A DNA stretch of 64,000 bases from assembly GCF_025642115.1 (NCBI RefSeq), contig NZ_CP106753.1, positions 2,627,501 to 2,691,500 on the forward strand, in the 5' to 3' direction. A program made the translations under genes and the position numbers. Source of the stretch: Chitiniphilus purpureus (GTDB lineage: Bacteria; Pseudomonadota; Gammaproteobacteria; Burkholderiales; Chitinibacteraceae). This document shows positions 24,077-35,018 of this stretch, piece by piece (within the stretch, counting starts at the first letter, position 1; every line of letters starts with the position of its first letter). The notes below the pieces were generated by a model. That model had not been told where the DNA came from. It searched no databases and worked only from the letters and a program-made list of their open reading frames with translations.

Positions 24077-24718
24077 TCAACGTATCCAGGCCGGGCCGAT
24101 CAAACCACGCAGATCCGCCACCTGCTTGAAAAAATGATGGGGCTTGGCATGTTGCAATGCGTCGGCCGACGTGTATCCCCAGGCGACAGCACCAGAAGCC
24201 ACGCCTTCGCGTCCTGCGGCTTCCAGATCGCGGATTTCGTCGCCGATGAACAAGGCCTTCCCAGGAGCCACACCGCTGTCGCGCAGGATGCGACGCAACT
24301 TGGCCCGCTTGCCGAACAGGGCGCTATTGCACTGCAGATGATCGAAACAGGCCAATATCGGCGCGCCCAATACCTGGGCAACATTGCTGCGTGAATTGGA
24401 GGTGAGCAATGCCAGCCTGACTCCATTTTCATGCAATTCAAGCAAGATTTGAGCAATTTCTTCGAAAGGCGTTATCTGCTCGATATGCTGTGCCATCAAG
24501 CGCTTGAATGCCCGCGCGACCAGAGGCACCTTCCATAAAGGTAATTGCAGATGCTGTATCAATGCACCTGCATGCATATCTCGAATAAGCTCAAGCTCGG
24601 AAAGCGCGATTCTTCTGAAATGGTATTGATCGGCCAACAGATTGACATGGCGGATGAAAAACGAAAACGAATCGGCCAGTGTGCCGTCAAAATCGAAGAT
24701 GATGAGATCGTACTGCAT
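24077..24718 (-). CDS. HAD-superfamily hydrolase, phosphoglycolate phosphatase-like
   Basis: A 213-aa HAD hydrolase starting MQYDLIIFDFDGTLADS with motif I DFDGT near residue 9. Motif II is LLTSNSR, the motif III lysines lie in FGKRAKLRR, and motif IV is FIGDEIRDLEAA. The helical cap resembles phosphoglycolate phosphatase, but the substrate is unproven. The frame extends upstream through the tRNA terminator and tRNA gene, which is clearly an artefact; 24718 is the natural start. Confidence 0.85.
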   Translation of the reverse strand: MQYDLIIFDFDGTLADSFSFFIRHVNLLADQYHFRRIALSELELIRDMHAGALIQHLQLPLWKVPLVARAFKRLMAQHIEQITPFEEIAQILLELHENGVRLALLTSNSRSNVAQVLGAPILACFDHLQCNSALFGKRAKLRRILRDSGVAPGKALFIGDEIRDLEAAGREGVASGAVAWGYTSADALQHAKPHHFFKQVADLRGLIGPAWIR

Positions 24719-24852
24719 GGACTTTCGCCAGAACGGACAGCGGTCTGTCCAACGGGGTTGTGATTGGCACATGGGCTGTTTTGCAAAGCCCGGTGGGCTT
24801 GGATTCACCGCACTATTGACCCTGTACCTCACAATAGGCTGCAGCGGGCAAT

Positions 24853-24884
24853 AAAAAACCGGCCTGATGGTCAGACCGGTTTTT
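24853..24884 (-). terminator. Rho-independent terminator after tRNA-Gly
   Basis: AAAACCGG and CTGA pair with TCAG and CCGGTTTT, followed on the minus strand by six T residues. It lies eight bases past the tRNA 3' end. Confidence 0.9.
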
Positions 24885-24891
24885 AGCAGAC

Positions 24892-24965
24892 TGGAGCGGG
24901 CGATGGGAATCGAACCCACGGCTCTAGCTTGGGAAGCTAGGGTATTACCATTATACGACGCCCGC
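24892..24965 (-). tRNA. tRNA-Gly (CCC)
   Basis: A 74-nt gene with CCA encoded. Acceptor arms GCGGGCG and CGCCCGC pair, and the anticodon stem CTAGC/GCTAG encloses the loop TTCCCAA, giving anticodon CCC (Gly, GGG codons). The T arm contains GGGTTCGATTCCC. A terminator follows. No integration junction is visible beside it. Confidence 0.97.
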
Positions 24966-25063
24966 GGAACCCGCATTCTAAGCGGCTTTGACCGCTTTGC
25001 CTAGGGCCGTGCTGCAATTGCGGATCATGGCGCTGCCCAGTCTCCAACAGCGCCCTGCCCCAT

Positions 25064-25951
25064 TCATGCTGCCCGGGTCTGCAAGGCAGCAATCCGCTCG
25101 GCAATGCTGGGGTGGCTTGCAAACAATGCCATCAGGCCACGGGCACCGCCGGTGATGCCCGAAGCAGCCATGTTGGCAGGCAAGGCACCGCCTTGCAGGC
25201 TGCCAAGCCGCTGCAGTGCGGCAATCATCGGGCGCGGCGTGCCCATCAGCTTGCTTGCACCCTCGTCCGCCCGGTATTCGCGGTGACGCGAGAAGAAGGC
25301 GACGATGATGCTGGCGAGAACACCAAAAACAATCTCACAGACAATCACCGTGACAAAGAAGCCGATGCCGCTGCCAGCCTGGGCGTTGTCATCGTTGCGC
25401 TTGAGGAAGGAATCCACCAGATACCCCACCACGCGCGCCAGGAAGAAGACAAAGGTATTCACCACGCCCTGGATCAGCGTCAGTGTCACCATATCGCCGT
25501 TGGCCACGTGCGCGACCTCGTGCGCGAGCACGGCCTCGACTTCCTCCTTGTTCATCGACTGCAGCAGGCCGGTCGATACTGCCACCAACGAATTGTTCCT
25601 GCTGGGGCCGGTGGCGAACGCATTGGGCGCACCTTCATAGATCGCCACCTCAGGCATGGCGACACCGGCCCGCTGCGCCAACCGGGCCACGGTATCGACC
25701 AGCCAGCGCTCGGTCGCGTCGCGCGGCTGGGTGATCACATGGGCCCCGGTGCTCCACTTGGCCATCACCTTGGAGAGCATCAGCGAGATGAAGGCCCCGC
25801 CAAACCCGAACAGGGCCGCGAGGACCAGCAATGCGCCCAGGTTCAGGCCATTGGCGGTCAGATAGCGGTTCACACCGAGCAGGTGGGCGACCACGCTGAG
25901 GACCAGCATGACCGCAAGGTTGGTGGCAAGAAATAGCAGTACCCGTTTCAT
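25064..25951 (-). CDS. htpX: Membrane metalloprotease HtpX
   Basis: A 295-aa M48 protease for quality control of inner-membrane proteins. Membrane segments lie at residues 4-24 and 36-58, the zinc motif HEVAH at 144-148, further membrane segments follow, and the third ligand region is [17 protein letters not shown]. The start [11 protein letters not shown] at 25951 is the family N-terminus, with GAGAGC upstream; the longer frame has no support. It stands alone between tRNA-Gly and the CorC-type gene. Confidence 0.95.
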   Translation of the reverse strand: MKRVLLFLATNLAVMLVLSVVAHLLGVNRYLTANGLNLGALLVLAALFGFGGAFISLMLSKVMAKWSTGAHVITQPRDATERWLVDTVARLAQRAGVAMPEVAIYEGAPNAFATGPSRNNSLVAVSTGLLQSMNKEEVEAVLAHEVAHVANGDMVTLTLIQGVVNTFVFFLARVVGYLVDSFLKRNDDNAQAGSGIGFFVTVIVCEIVFGVLASIIVAFFSRHREYRADEGASKLMGTPRPMIAALQRLGSLQGGALPANMAASGITGGARGLMALFASHPSIAERIAALQTRAA

Positions 25952-26050
25952 GACAAGCTCTCGTTTGCTGTTCTCATATTGGGGGTGGAATGCGGCACGC
26001 AAGGCACCGCAAGCCGGTGAGGCCGCACCGTTGCAGGCCGGCCTGCCGTT

Positions 26051-27379
26051 CTAGCCCCCTGTGACCGGCTCATCCGCGGTAGGTTCATCGCTGCTCAGCA
26101 CGATGCGGGTGGCCAGCACCTTGTCGATGCGTTTGCCATCCATGTCCACCACCTCCAAGCGCCAGTTTTCCCAGGTGGCGATGTCGGCGGTATGGGGCAG
26201 CCGCCCCAAGAGCAGCATCATCATGCCCGACAGCGTGTGATAGCGTCCCTTGTCTTCTTCGGGCACCTGCGCCAGTTCGAGCTTGTCCTTCAGCTCCGGG
26301 ATGGGGATCAAGCCGTCGAGCAGCAATGAGCCGTCCTCACGTTCCACCGCCCACGCATTCTCGGTGTCGTGCGGCATGAATTCGCCGGTGATCACTTCGA
26401 GCACATCCTGCAGGGTCACGAGGCCTTGCACCTCGCCGTATTCGTCGACCACGAAGATCATCTCCACGCCCGAAGCGCGGATCTGTTCCAGAAGCTCCAT
26501 GCCGGTCAACGTCTCCGGCACGAACACCGCCGGCCGGAGCGGCGTATGGGCAAGATCGATCTCCTTGCCGGCGAATGTCTGCCGCAAGAGATCCTTGGCG
26601 CTGACGATGCCAAGCACGTTGGAGAGGCCGCCGCGGCTGACCGGGAAGCGGGTATAGTCCGCCTCGGCCACCTTGGCCAGATTCACCGCGGGCTCGTCCT
26701 CCAGGTCCAGATAGATCATGTCCGAGCGTGGAATCATCAGCGAGGCGATCTGGCGGTCGTCCAGCCGGAACACATTGCGCAGCAGCGCATGCTCGTTCTG
26801 CTCGATCACCCCGGCTTCGGAGCCTTCCTCCAGCATCGCGTGGATCTCGTCCTCAGTGACCGAAGGACCGGTCGCATGCTTGACGCCCAGCAGCCGCAGC
26901 AAGGTCTGGGTCGAGATCGACAGCAGTATCACAAAGGGGCGCGCCAGGAACGCCAACCCTTCCATCGGGCGCGATACCAGGCGGGCGATGGCTTCGGGGT
27001 TGATCTGGCCGATGCGCTTGGGCACCAACTCTCCGAGCACGATCGAGCAATAGGTGACCACGGCCACCACGATGATGGTGGCGCCGTTGTCGCTCACCTG
27101 CTGTGATACGCCAAGCGTTTCGAGCCAGTCGGCGAAGGGTGCGGCGAGGGCGGCTTCGCCCATGATGCCCGAAAGCACGCCGATCGAGGTGATGCCGATC
27201 TGGATGGTGGACAGGAACCGCGTCGGGTCCTCACCCAGTTTGATCGCCGCCGCGGCGGACACATCGCCGTTCTCGGCCAATTTGGCCAGACGCGCGCGCC
27301 GCGCCGTCACCAGTGCGATCTCGGACATCGCGAACAGGCCATTGAGCAGGATCAGGCCGAGCAGGATCAGGACTTCCAT
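26051..27379 (-). CDS. Hemolysin-type CorC/TlyC family protein (DUF21-CBS-CorC_HlyC)
   Basis: A 442-aa protein with an N-terminal DUF21 membrane domain of about four segments (MEVLILLGLILLNGLFAMSE). Two CBS domains follow (from about residue 210: IPRSDMIYLDLEDE and VFVVDEYGEVQGLVTLQDV), and a C-terminal CorC_HlyC domain (GRLPHTADIATWENWRLEV) completes it. Members take part in Mg/Co homeostasis; the haemolysin name is historical. A GGAGG Shine-Dalgarno precedes ATG 27379. It is a single gene in its interval. Confidence 0.9.
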   Translation of the reverse strand: MEVLILLGLILLNGLFAMSEIALVTARRARLAKLAENGDVSAAAAIKLGEDPTRFLSTIQIGITSIGVLSGIMGEAALAAPFADWLETLGVSQQVSDNGATIIVVAVVTYCSIVLGELVPKRIGQINPEAIARLVSRPMEGLAFLARPFVILLSISTQTLLRLLGVKHATGPSVTEDEIHAMLEEGSEAGVIEQNEHALLRNVFRLDDRQIASLMIPRSDMIYLDLEDEPAVNLAKVAEADYTRFPVSRGGLSNVLGIVSAKDLLRQTFAGKEIDLAHTPLRPAVFVPETLTGMELLEQIRASGVEMIFVVDEYGEVQGLVTLQDVLEVITGEFMPHDTENAWAVEREDGSLLLDGLIPIPELKDKLELAQVPEEDKGRYHTLSGMMMLLLGRLPHTADIATWENWRLEVVDMDGKRIDKVLATRIVLSSDEPTADEPVTGG

Positions 27380-27667
27380 GGCGCAACCTCCATTCGTGGC
27401 TGCTGGCGTTGCAGCATGCGGCAAGGTGCCATGGAAGGAGGGAGCGCCATCGGCGCAAAGGCCGGGCAGGCGTGGGAGGAATCGGATGGATGAGGATGAA
27501 AGGCGGTCAAGCGCCAAGATCGGGGTTGACTCATACGCGGGGACGGCAAGCCGGCCCCGTTACTCCTGGGATCGATAAAAGACACGGCGAATCTACCGTA
27601 AATCAGAGAGGCTGTCTGCCGTTATAGCCGTTTGTTCGGCACCGTGCCGCCAGCATGGCCACCGTCA

Positions 27668-28903
27668 CTACAGGTAGGAGCCCAGCAGATCGCCGACGAT
27701 GGCAGCCATCCCCATCACAAACACGAACGCCCCCAATCGTGAGCGGTAGATGGCCAGACGCGGTACCCGCCGCATCAGCACCACGGGCATCAGATACGCA
27801 TAGATGGCGATGATGGGCGCGGACAGCGCAGCCATGATCTTGAGAATGGGTGGGTTGTACACCGCAAGCAGCCACAGACCGAAGATCATCACCACGGTGA
27901 CCCCACGGCTCAGCCGCGCCTTGTCCAGGCTGGCCTCTCCCGCAGGGTCGTTCCAGGTCCACAGCCGGGCGATGAGGCCGACCAGGCCTTCCCGGGTGCC
28001 GACGAAATGGCCGAAGTAGGAGCTGGCAATGGCCAGGAAGGCGATCAGCGGAATCAGATAGCGCAGCAGCGGCTGCTCGATATGAAGCGACAGCATGGTC
28101 AGCACGTCGACGTTGCCAGCCTGCGCCTGCTGCAACATCGCGGGCGATGCCGACAGCGCCATCGAGAACACGAACAGCATGACGAACAGCAGCAGAATCA
28201 TCGAGGTCCATCTGATGACGCCGTCAGTGCGACGCACCGCCTCGTCGGCGTCGTAGTCGGCGCGGTAGCTTGCGCCCAGCGTCGAGCATACGGGTGAGAA
28301 ATTCATTGCAAACACCAGCACCGGAAACAGCAGGAACAGGTGCTTGAGCACCTCGCCCGGTACGAAGGGCTGGGCCAGCACTGCAGTGTTCCAGTAAGGC
28401 ACCATGTACAACGACAGCCCGGCAAGCAGGAAGATCAGCGGAAACGACATGGCCGACGTCACTGTGATCATCAATCGCTCCCCGCCCATCACTACCAGCG
28501 TCAGGCCGACGAGCAACAGGAAAGTGAGCCAGGGCCGCGAAAAACCGGCAAGGCCGAGCTGGTTTTCCAGAAAGGACGAAACGATATTGGTGATGCCGGT
28601 CGCGTAGCCGACGCAGATGGTGACGATGGACAGGAAATACAGCGTCGACACTGCAAACCCGGCGCCCCGACCCAGGTCATGCGTCACCGCACCGACGATG
28701 TCGGTGGCGAAGGGGGCCGAGGCCACGATACGGGTAATGCCACGGTGTGCAAGATAGGTGACCGGAAAGATCACCAGGGTCAGGATCAGCACCGGCCAGA
28801 TCCCGCCAAGGCCCGCCCGGATGGGCAGATACAGGATGCCTGCCCCCACGGCGGTTCCGAAGCAGGTCAGCACCCATTCCCAATCACGACGATCCAGTTG
28901 CAT
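27668..28903 (-). CDS. HAAAP-family amino acid permease (SdaC/TdcC-like)
   Basis: A 411-aa transporter with about 11 membrane segments. The N-terminus has GTAVGAGILYLPIRAGLGGIW, the signature of the hydroxy/aromatic amino acid permease family, and ATDIVGAVTHDLGRGAG follows. The closest recalled relatives are serine/threonine permeases such as SdaC, TdcC and YhaO. Start 28903 (MQLDRRDWEW) begins at the conserved cytoplasmic lead. It is probably a proton symporter; substrate is inferred only at family level. Confidence 0.85.
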   Translation of the reverse strand: MQLDRRDWEWVLTCFGTAVGAGILYLPIRAGLGGIWPVLILTLVIFPVTYLAHRGITRIVASAPFATDIVGAVTHDLGRGAGFAVSTLYFLSIVTICVGYATGITNIVSSFLENQLGLAGFSRPWLTFLLLVGLTLVVMGGERLMITVTSAMSFPLIFLLAGLSLYMVPYWNTAVLAQPFVPGEVLKHLFLLFPVLVFAMNFSPVCSTLGASYRADYDADEAVRRTDGVIRWTSMILLLFVMLFVFSMALSASPAMLQQAQAGNVDVLTMLSLHIEQPLLRYLIPLIAFLAIASSYFGHFVGTREGLVGLIARLWTWNDPAGEASLDKARLSRGVTVVMIFGLWLLAVYNPPILKIMAALSAPIIAIYAYLMPVVLMRRVPRLAIYRSRLGAFVFVMGMAAIVGDLLGSYL

Positions 28904-29068
28904 GGCATCCCCTTGGCCGTTGCCGCCTGCGCACACGCAGTTCCTGCCGGCCAGCACCGGTCTATCCAAAGGGATTGGAGAGCCCGGGAGTGACGCAATG
29001 TTCCCCTGCCTGCGGCTTTCCGGTCCGGCTTTTGTCACATTGCGGAACCGGCAGCAGCAGTGGCGGGA

Positions 29069-30874
29069 TCAATCGCGCGCGTCGGCCGCCTCGGGCTGGG
29101 CGGCATCGCCGGCGTGCTCGTGCGCCTGCAGCGCCCACAGTCGCGCATAGGCGCCATCCTGCGCCAGCAGGGTGCGATGGTTGCCGCGTTCCACCACGCG
29201 CCCCCCATCCATGACGATGATCTCGTCGGCATCGGCCACCGTGGAGAGCCGGTGCGCGATGATGAGGGTGGTGCGATTGGCGGAGATCTCGCGCAGTTCG
29301 GCCTGGATGGCCTTTTCGGTCTTTGAGTCGAGCGCGCTGGTGGCTTCGTCGAAGATCAGGATCGGCGGGTTCTTGAGGATGGTGCGCGCAATCGCCACCC
29401 GCTGCTTCTCGCCGCCGGACAGCTTCAGGCCGCGTTCGCCCACCGTGGTATCGAAGCCATCCGGCAGGCGCATGATGAAGTCGTAGATATGTGCCGACTT
29501 CGCCGCCTCGATCACTTCGTCGCGGGTGGCATCCGGGTGACCATAGGCAATGTTGTAGTAGATGGTGTCGTTGAAGAGCACGGTATCCTGCGGCACGATG
29601 CCCAGATGTGCGCGCAGGCTTTCCTGCGACAGCTCGCGCAGATCGGTGCCATTGATCGTGATCCGGCCGGACCACACATCGTAGAAGCGGAACAACAGCC
29701 GCGACAGCGTCGATTTGCCGGCGCCGCTGGCACCGACCACCGCCAGGGTGCGCCCGGCGGGAAGGGTGAAGCTGACGTCGTGCAGGATCTGCCGGTTGCG
29801 ATCGTATCCAAAGTCCACGTTTTCAAAAGCCACCGCGGCCCGACTGGCCTGCAGCGTCTGCGCGCCGGGTGTGTCCTTGACCTCGGCATGCTGGTGCAAC
29901 AGGGCGAACATGCGTTCCATGTCCGCAAGCGAATGCTTGATCTCGCGGTAGACAAAGCCCAGGAAGTTGAGCGGGGCATAGAGCTGCAGCAGGAATGCAT
30001 TGACCAGCACCAGATCGCCGAGTGTCATGCGCCCTTGCACCACCGCATGGGCGGCAAGCCCCACCAGCGCGGTCACGCCCAGCGCGATGATCACCGCCTG
30101 CCCCGCGTTCAGCAGCGACAGCGACACCTGGTTCTTGACCGCCGCGCTCTCAAAACGCGCCATGCTGGCGTCAAAGCGCTCCGCCTCCCAGCGTTCGTTG
30201 CCGAAATACTTCACCGTCTCGTAGTTGAGCAGGCTGTCGACCGCCTTGGTGTTGGCATGCGACTCCATGTCGTTCATCTGCCGCCTGAACGTCATGCGCC
30301 ACTCGGTCACCCCCAGCGTGAACACGATGTAGATCACGATGGTGGCAAAGGTGATGGCGGCAAAGTACCACTCGTACCGTTGCAGCAGGATGAGGGCGAC
30401 CAGGACGATCTCGACCAGTGTCGGCAGGATGTTGAACAGCATGAAGTTGAGCAGGAACGAAATGCCCTTGGTGCCCCGATCGATGTCGCGGCTCATGCCC
30501 CCGGTCTGCCGTGCCAGATGAAAACGCAGGCTCAACGCATGCAGATGCTCGAACACCTCCAACGCCACCTTGCGGATCGCCCCTTGCGCAACCTTGGCGA
30601 ACACCGCGTCGCGCAGTTCACCCAGCACCGACGACGACATGCGCAGCGCGCCGTACGCCACGACCAGCGCCAGCGGCAGCACCAGCGCCTGCGTGCCGTC
30701 CAGGGCGTCGACAATGTCCTTGAGCACGATGGGCACCGCCACGTTGGCGAACTTGGCGGTGATCAGCAGCCCCAGCGCCAGCAGCACACGGTTCTTGTAT
30801 CGCCACAGATAGGGAAACAGCGTGCGCAGGGTGCGCCAGTCGTTGCGCCGGGCAGCGGCAGGGGCATCGGCCAT
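29069..30874 (-). CDS. ABC transporter, Atm1/heavy-metal-exporter type (fused membrane and ATPase domains)
   Basis: A 601-aa half-transporter with six membrane segments (residues ~30-330) and a C-terminal ATPase. Walker A is GASGAGKST, the signature is LSGGEKQR, and Walker B is ILIFDEATSALD. The membrane part contains GGMSRDIDRGTKGISFLLNF and NYETVKYFGNERWE, hallmarks of the Atm1/ABCB7 type, which exports glutathione-linked or metal-related compounds. The start at 30874 (MADAPAAARR) is the best match to the family length, although no Shine-Dalgarno is evident. It follows apaG in the same direction with a 100-base gap. Confidence 0.9.
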   Translation of the reverse strand: MADAPAAARRNDWRTLRTLFPYLWRYKNRVLLALGLLITAKFANVAVPIVLKDIVDALDGTQALVLPLALVVAYGALRMSSSVLGELRDAVFAKVAQGAIRKVALEVFEHLHALSLRFHLARQTGGMSRDIDRGTKGISFLLNFMLFNILPTLVEIVLVALILLQRYEWYFAAITFATIVIYIVFTLGVTEWRMTFRRQMNDMESHANTKAVDSLLNYETVKYFGNERWEAERFDASMARFESAAVKNQVSLSLLNAGQAVIIALGVTALVGLAAHAVVQGRMTLGDLVLVNAFLLQLYAPLNFLGFVYREIKHSLADMERMFALLHQHAEVKDTPGAQTLQASRAAVAFENVDFGYDRNRQILHDVSFTLPAGRTLAVVGASGAGKSTLSRLLFRFYDVWSGRITINGTDLRELSQESLRAHLGIVPQDTVLFNDTIYYNIAYGHPDATRDEVIEAAKSAHIYDFIMRLPDGFDTTVGERGLKLSGGEKQRVAIARTILKNPPILIFDEATSALDSKTEKAIQAELREISANRTTLIIAHRLSTVADADEIIVMDGGRVVERGNHRTLLAQDGAYARLWALQAHEHAGDAAQPEAADARD

Positions 30875-30974
30875 GGGAGGAGTCCGGAAAGGGATCGAAC
30901 ACAAATGCGGCCGGGAGGGCCGCATTGCAAGTCGGACGGCTATCGGCGCGGCAATTGCCAGGCCGGCCGGTGGC

Positions 30975-31367
30975 TCAGTGCAGGATGCGTGGGATCGAGA
31001 GGACGAACTCGGGGATGGGCGTTTCGAATTCGGTGCCGTCCACCGCGCGCATCTGATAGCTGCCATGCATGGTGCCGACCGGGGTTTCGAGGGTGGCGCC
31101 GCTCATGTACTCGAATGACTGGCCCGGCTCCAGCACCGGCTGCTCACCGATCACACCCAGGCCGCGCACCTCCTGCACCTTGTCCTCCATATCGCGGATC
31201 ACCCAGTGGCGCGATACCAGCTGCACAGTGACATTGCCGGTGTTGGTGATGGTGATGTGGTAGGCGAATACGTAGCGATTGCTTTCCTCGTCCGATTGCT
31301 CGGCCACATACATCGCGCGCGGCGCTACTTGCACACAGTACTTGTTGTTCTCATCTTCACTTTGCAT
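30975..31367 (-). CDS. apaG: ApaG
   Basis: A 130-aa single-domain ApaG protein (fibronectin-III-like fold). Conserved segments are [25 protein letters not shown] and [17 protein letters not shown]. The cellular role is debated (linked to Co/Mg resistance and to diadenosine polyphosphate metabolism by operon context in E. coli). It is divergent from rpe across about 100 bases, and is likely the first gene of the apaG-ABC transporter unit. Confidence 0.94.
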   Translation of the reverse strand: MQSEDENNKYCVQVAPRAMYVAEQSDEESNRYVFAYHITITNTGNVTVQLVSRHWVIRDMEDKVQEVRGLGVIGEQPVLEPGQSFEYMSGATLETPVGTMHGSYQMRAVDGTEFETPIPEFVLSIPRILH

Positions 31368-31471
31368 GGCAGATATCCCGTTTGCGTCTGCGCAATCTTA
31401 GCAGGCGATGCGCGGCATCGCCGCAAGAGTGCGGCTACAATCGGGCGATTCCCCTTGCAACCGGAGCGCCC

Positions 31472-32152
31472 ATGCCGATACATCGCATCGCCCCCAGCAT
31501 CCTTTCCGCCGATTTCGCCCGACTGGGCGAGGAGGTCGGGAAGGTGATCGCCGCCGGCGCGGACCTGATCCATTTCGATGTGATGGACAACCACTACGTG
31601 CCCAATCTGACCATCGGCCCGCTGGTGTGCGCAGCGATCAAGCCTTATGCCACCGTCCCGATCGACGTGCACCTGATGGTCAAGCCGGTGGATCGCATCA
31701 TCCCCGACTTCGCCAAGGCCGGCGCCGATATCATCACCTTCCATCCCGAAGCATCCGAGCATGTGGACCGCACGCTCGGCCTGATCCGCGACCAGGGCTG
31801 CCAGGCGGGGCTGGTGTTCAACCCCGCCACGCCGCTCGATCACCTGGACTACGTGCTGGACAAGGTCGACATGGTGCTGCTGATGTCGGTGAACCCCGGC
31901 TTTGGCGGGCAGGCGTTCATCCCGGCGATGCTGGAGAAGGCCCGCGCCGCGCGCGCTCGGCTCGACGCCTACGCTGAACGCAGCGGGCGTCGCATCGCGC
32001 TTGAGATCGACGGTGGCGTCAAGGTTGACAACATCGGCCCGATGGCCGCGGCTGGCGTCGATACCTTCGTCGCGGGCTCGGCCATCTTCGGTGAGCCCGA
32101 CTACCGCACCGTCATCGAGCGTATGCGCGCCCAGATCGCCGCCGCGTTGTAA
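31472..32152 (+). CDS. rpe: Ribulose-phosphate 3-epimerase
   Basis: A 226-aa TIM-barrel enzyme that interconverts ribulose-5-P and xylulose-5-P in the pentose phosphate and Calvin pathways. The start [15 protein letters not shown] is the family N-terminus. Metal and catalytic motifs are visible: [31 protein letters not shown] and EIDGGV. TACAAT at 31436-31441 could be its -10 box. A 13-bp hairpin follows the gene and may terminate both rpe and the convergent alaS. Confidence 0.96.
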   Translation: MPIHRIAPSILSADFARLGEEVGKVIAAGADLIHFDVMDNHYVPNLTIGPLVCAAIKPYATVPIDVHLMVKPVDRIIPDFAKAGADIITFHPEASEHVDRTLGLIRDQGCQAGLVFNPATPLDHLDYVLDKVDMVLLMSVNPGFGGQAFIPAMLEKARAARARLDAYAERSGRRIALEIDGGVKVDNIGPMAAAGVDTFVAGSAIFGEPDYRTVIERMRAQIAAAL

Positions 32153-32185
32153 TCCGCCAACCGCCGCTGCGCGCAAAGCAGGATG

Positions 32186-32215
32186 GACAAAGCCGGCCTA
32201 TGGGCCGGCTTTGTC
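32186..32215. terminator. Shared hairpin terminator between convergent rpe and alaS
   Basis: A perfect 13-base stem (GACAAAGCCGGCC with GGCCGGCTTTGTC) with a TATG loop. The flanks give only short T runs on either strand, but the symmetry and position between convergent genes favour a bidirectional terminator. Confidence 0.75.
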
Positions 32216-32228
32216 GCACGGGGCCGGG

Positions 32229-34859
32229 TCAGAGCCTGGAGGCAAGCCAGGACGGAACCGAGGCCAGCGCGGCGGGCAGGTTCTCCGGCTGCGTTCCCCC
32301 TGCCTGTGCCATGTCCGGCCGCCCTCCCCCCTTGCCGCCCACCTGGCTTGCGACATGGTTGGCAAGCTCGCCGGCCTTGACCTTGCCGGTGAGCGCCTTG
32401 CCGACACGCGCGACGATGGCCGCCTTGCCGTCGCTGGCGCCCGCCAGCAGCGCGATGCCGTCGCCGAGCTTGTCCATCAGCTTGTCCGACAGCTCACGCA
32501 GCGCGCCCCCATCCATGCCGTCCAATTCCGTCACCAGCACACGGATGCCATTGATTTCGGCGGCCTTGGCCAGCAGCGTGTCCACCTGGCCCAACGCCAG
32601 CTGACTTCTCAGACCCGCCACTTCCTTGAGTGTGGCCTTCAGTTCGGCCTGCAGCTTCTCCAGCTTGCCCAGCAGCTCACCCGGCTGCGCCTGGGCCAGC
32701 TCGGCCGCGGCCTTGAGCTGTGCCTCCTGGGCCTGCACCACGGCCAGCGCACCTTCGCCGGTGGTGGCCTCGATCCGGCGAATGCCGGCGGCGACCCCGC
32801 CCTCGGCGATGATCTTGAAGAGGCCGATGTCGCCGGTACGACCCACATGGGTGCCGCCGCACAGTTCGGTGGAGAATGCGCCCATCTTCAGCACACGCAC
32901 TTCGTCGCCGTACTTCTCGCCGAACAGCGCCATCGCGCCGGCCTTGATCGCGTCGTCGTAGCTCATGTGCGCCACGTCCACCGGGTGGTTGGCCATGATC
33001 ACATGGTTGACCAGCGATTCGATCCTCGCGATCTCCTCGGCCGTGAGCGCCTTGGGATGACTGAAGTCGAAGCGGGTGCGTTCGGCGTTCACCAGTGAGC
33101 CCTTCTGCTCCACGTGCTTGCCCAGCACCTCACGCAACGCGGCATGCAGCAGGTGGGTGGCGCTGTGGTTGCGCTGGGTGGCATGACGCTTGTGCAGATC
33201 GATGGTGGCAGTGACGGCGTCGCCCACCTTGAGCGCGCCACGCGCCAGACGCCCCTGGTGGCCGAACACGTCGGACTTCACCTTCTGCGTGTCGGTCACA
33301 TCGAACAGCGCATCGAGTCCGCCCAGCGCGGAGATCTCGCCCACATCGCCCACCTGTCCGCCCGACTCGGCGTAGAACGGGGTGTGATCCAGCACCACCA
33401 CGCCGTCATCGCCCGCCGCCAGCTGTGCCACCTGCTCGTTGCCCTTGTAAAGGGCGATCACCGTGGCGTCGTGGCTGGTTTCGCTATAGCCGTGGAAGCA
33501 CGATGCCTCGCCGTCATACGCCAGACCGGCGGTCATCTTGAAGCTGCCGGCGGCGCGGCCGCGTTCCTGCTCGGCGGCAAGCTCGCGCTCGTAGCCGGCC
33601 ATGTCCAGCGCCAGGTTGCGCTCACGGCAGATGTCGGCGGTGAGATCGATCGGAAAGCCGTAGGTGCTGTGCAACGTGAAGGCGGTCTTGCCATCGAGCG
33701 TGGTCTTGCCACCTTCGAGCGACTTCTCCAGGAGTGCCATCCCGATGTCGAGCGTGCGGGCGAACTGCTCTTCCTCGGCCTTGAGCGCGTCGGTGATGCG
33801 TTGCCGGCCGTCGACCAGTTGCGGGTACGCATCGCCCATCACGCCGGCCAGATCCGCCACCAGCTTATGGAAAAAGAGGCCCTTCTGGCCCAGCTTGTAG
33901 CCGTGGCGCACCGCGCGACGGATGATGCGACGCAGCACGTAGCCGCGGCCTTCGTTGGAGGGCAGCACACCGTCGGCGACGAGGAAGGCACAGGCGCGGA
34001 TATGATCGGCCACCACCTTCAGCGATGGCTGATCCTGGCTGTAGGCGACCCCGGTCTCGCGTGCAGCCGCCTTGACGAGTGCGGCGAGGATGTCGGTCTC
34101 GTAATTGGATTTGACACCCTGCAACACAGTGGAGATGCGTTCCAGTCCCATGCCGGTATCGACGGAGGGGCGGGGCAGGTCATGCAGCGTGCCGCTCTCG
34201 TCCCGGTTGAACTGCATGAACACGTTGTTCCAGATCTCCATGTAGCGATCGCCGTCTTCGTCGGGCGATCCGGGCGGGCCGCCGGCCACCGACGGGCCGT
34301 GGTCATAGAAGATCTCGGTGCAGGGGCCGCATGGGCCGGTGTCGCCCATGGTCCAGAAATTGTCGGACGCGTACGGCGCGCCCTTGTTGTCGCCGATGCG
34401 CACGATCCGTTCGGCAGGCAAACCGACCACGGTATGCCAGATGTCGTACGCCTCATCGTCGCTGGCGTAGACGGTGACCATCAACTTTTCGGCGGGGATG
34501 GCCAGCCAGGCGGGACTCGTCAGGAATTCCCAGGCGTAGGCGATGGCATCGCGCTTGAAATAGTCACCGAAGCTGAAGTTGCCCAGCATCTCGAAGAAGG
34601 TGTGATGCCGCGCGGTATAGCCGACGTTTTCCAGGTCGTTGTGCTTGCCGCCTGCGCGCAGGCACTTCTGGCTGGTGGCCGCGCGGGTATAGCTGCGCTT
34701 CTCCTTGCCAAGGAAGCAGTCCTTGAACTGCACCATGCCAGCCACCGTGAACATGATGGTCGGGTCATTGGCGGGGACCAGCGGGCTGGAGGCGACGACC
34801 TGATGCCCTTTGGAAGCGAAGAAGTCGAGGAATTTCTGGCGGATCTCGGCGGATTTCAT
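32229..34859 (-). CDS. alaS: Alanyl-tRNA synthetase
   Basis: An 876-aa class II synthetase of normal length. The catalytic domain includes [19 protein letters not shown] and motif 2 and 3 regions ([13 protein letters not shown]). The editing domain has the HxxxH motif in [13 protein letters not shown] and [13 protein letters not shown]. The C-terminal part is the DHHA1-type C-Ala domain ([14 protein letters not shown]). Start [14 protein letters not shown] is the family N-terminus; no strong Shine-Dalgarno. Convergent with rpe. Confidence 0.97.
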   Translation of the reverse strand: MKSAEIRQKFLDFFASKGHQVVASSPLVPANDPTIMFTVAGMVQFKDCFLGKEKRSYTRAATSQKCLRAGGKHNDLENVGYTARHHTFFEMLGNFSFGDYFKRDAIAYAWEFLTSPAWLAIPAEKLMVTVYASDDEAYDIWHTVVGLPAERIVRIGDNKGAPYASDNFWTMGDTGPCGPCTEIFYDHGPSVAGGPPGSPDEDGDRYMEIWNNVFMQFNRDESGTLHDLPRPSVDTGMGLERISTVLQGVKSNYETDILAALVKAAARETGVAYSQDQPSLKVVADHIRACAFLVADGVLPSNEGRGYVLRRIIRRAVRHGYKLGQKGLFFHKLVADLAGVMGDAYPQLVDGRQRITDALKAEEEQFARTLDIGMALLEKSLEGGKTTLDGKTAFTLHSTYGFPIDLTADICRERNLALDMAGYERELAAEQERGRAAGSFKMTAGLAYDGEASCFHGYSETSHDATVIALYKGNEQVAQLAAGDDGVVVLDHTPFYAESGGQVGDVGEISALGGLDALFDVTDTQKVKSDVFGHQGRLARGALKVGDAVTATIDLHKRHATQRNHSATHLLHAALREVLGKHVEQKGSLVNAERTRFDFSHPKALTAEEIARIESLVNHVIMANHPVDVAHMSYDDAIKAGAMALFGEKYGDEVRVLKMGAFSTELCGGTHVGRTGDIGLFKIIAEGGVAAGIRRIEATTGEGALAVVQAQEAQLKAAAELAQAQPGELLGKLEKLQAELKATLKEVAGLRSQLALGQVDTLLAKAAEINGIRVLVTELDGMDGGALRELSDKLMDKLGDGIALLAGASDGKAAIVARVGKALTGKVKAGELANHVASQVGGKGGGRPDMAQAGGTQPENLPAALASVPSWLASRL

Positions 34860-34965
34860 GAGCGCTCGGCGAGGATGGGCAAGAGATGCAAACCAGCGAT
34901 TCTAAAGGAAAGGCCGCTCGCTGCGATAGCAGCCGGCACCGCCGCCGCGGCACCGTTGCCAATGG

Positions 34966-35006
34966 CGCACGCCCACCATCCTGCTGCCGGGTGGTGGGCG
35001 CGTGCG
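34966..35006. other. Long imperfect hairpin downstream of ppsA
   Basis: GCGCACGCCCACCA pairs with TGGTGGGCGCGTGC, with one bulge, around a loop of about 12 bases. There is no T tract, so this is either a weak terminator for ppsA or an mRNA-stabilising structure. The 34860-34965 spacer holds nothing else visible. Confidence 0.45.
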
Positions 35007-35018
35007 ATCCCGGGTGGC

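Noticed and set aside
24719-24976. N-terminal extension of the HAD hydrolase frame
   Set aside because: It runs through a terminator and the tRNA-Gly gene; motif I places the real start at 24718.
25028-25053. GGCGCTG/CAGCGCC inverted repeat after htpX
   Set aside because: Short, long loop and no T tract; not convincing as a terminator.
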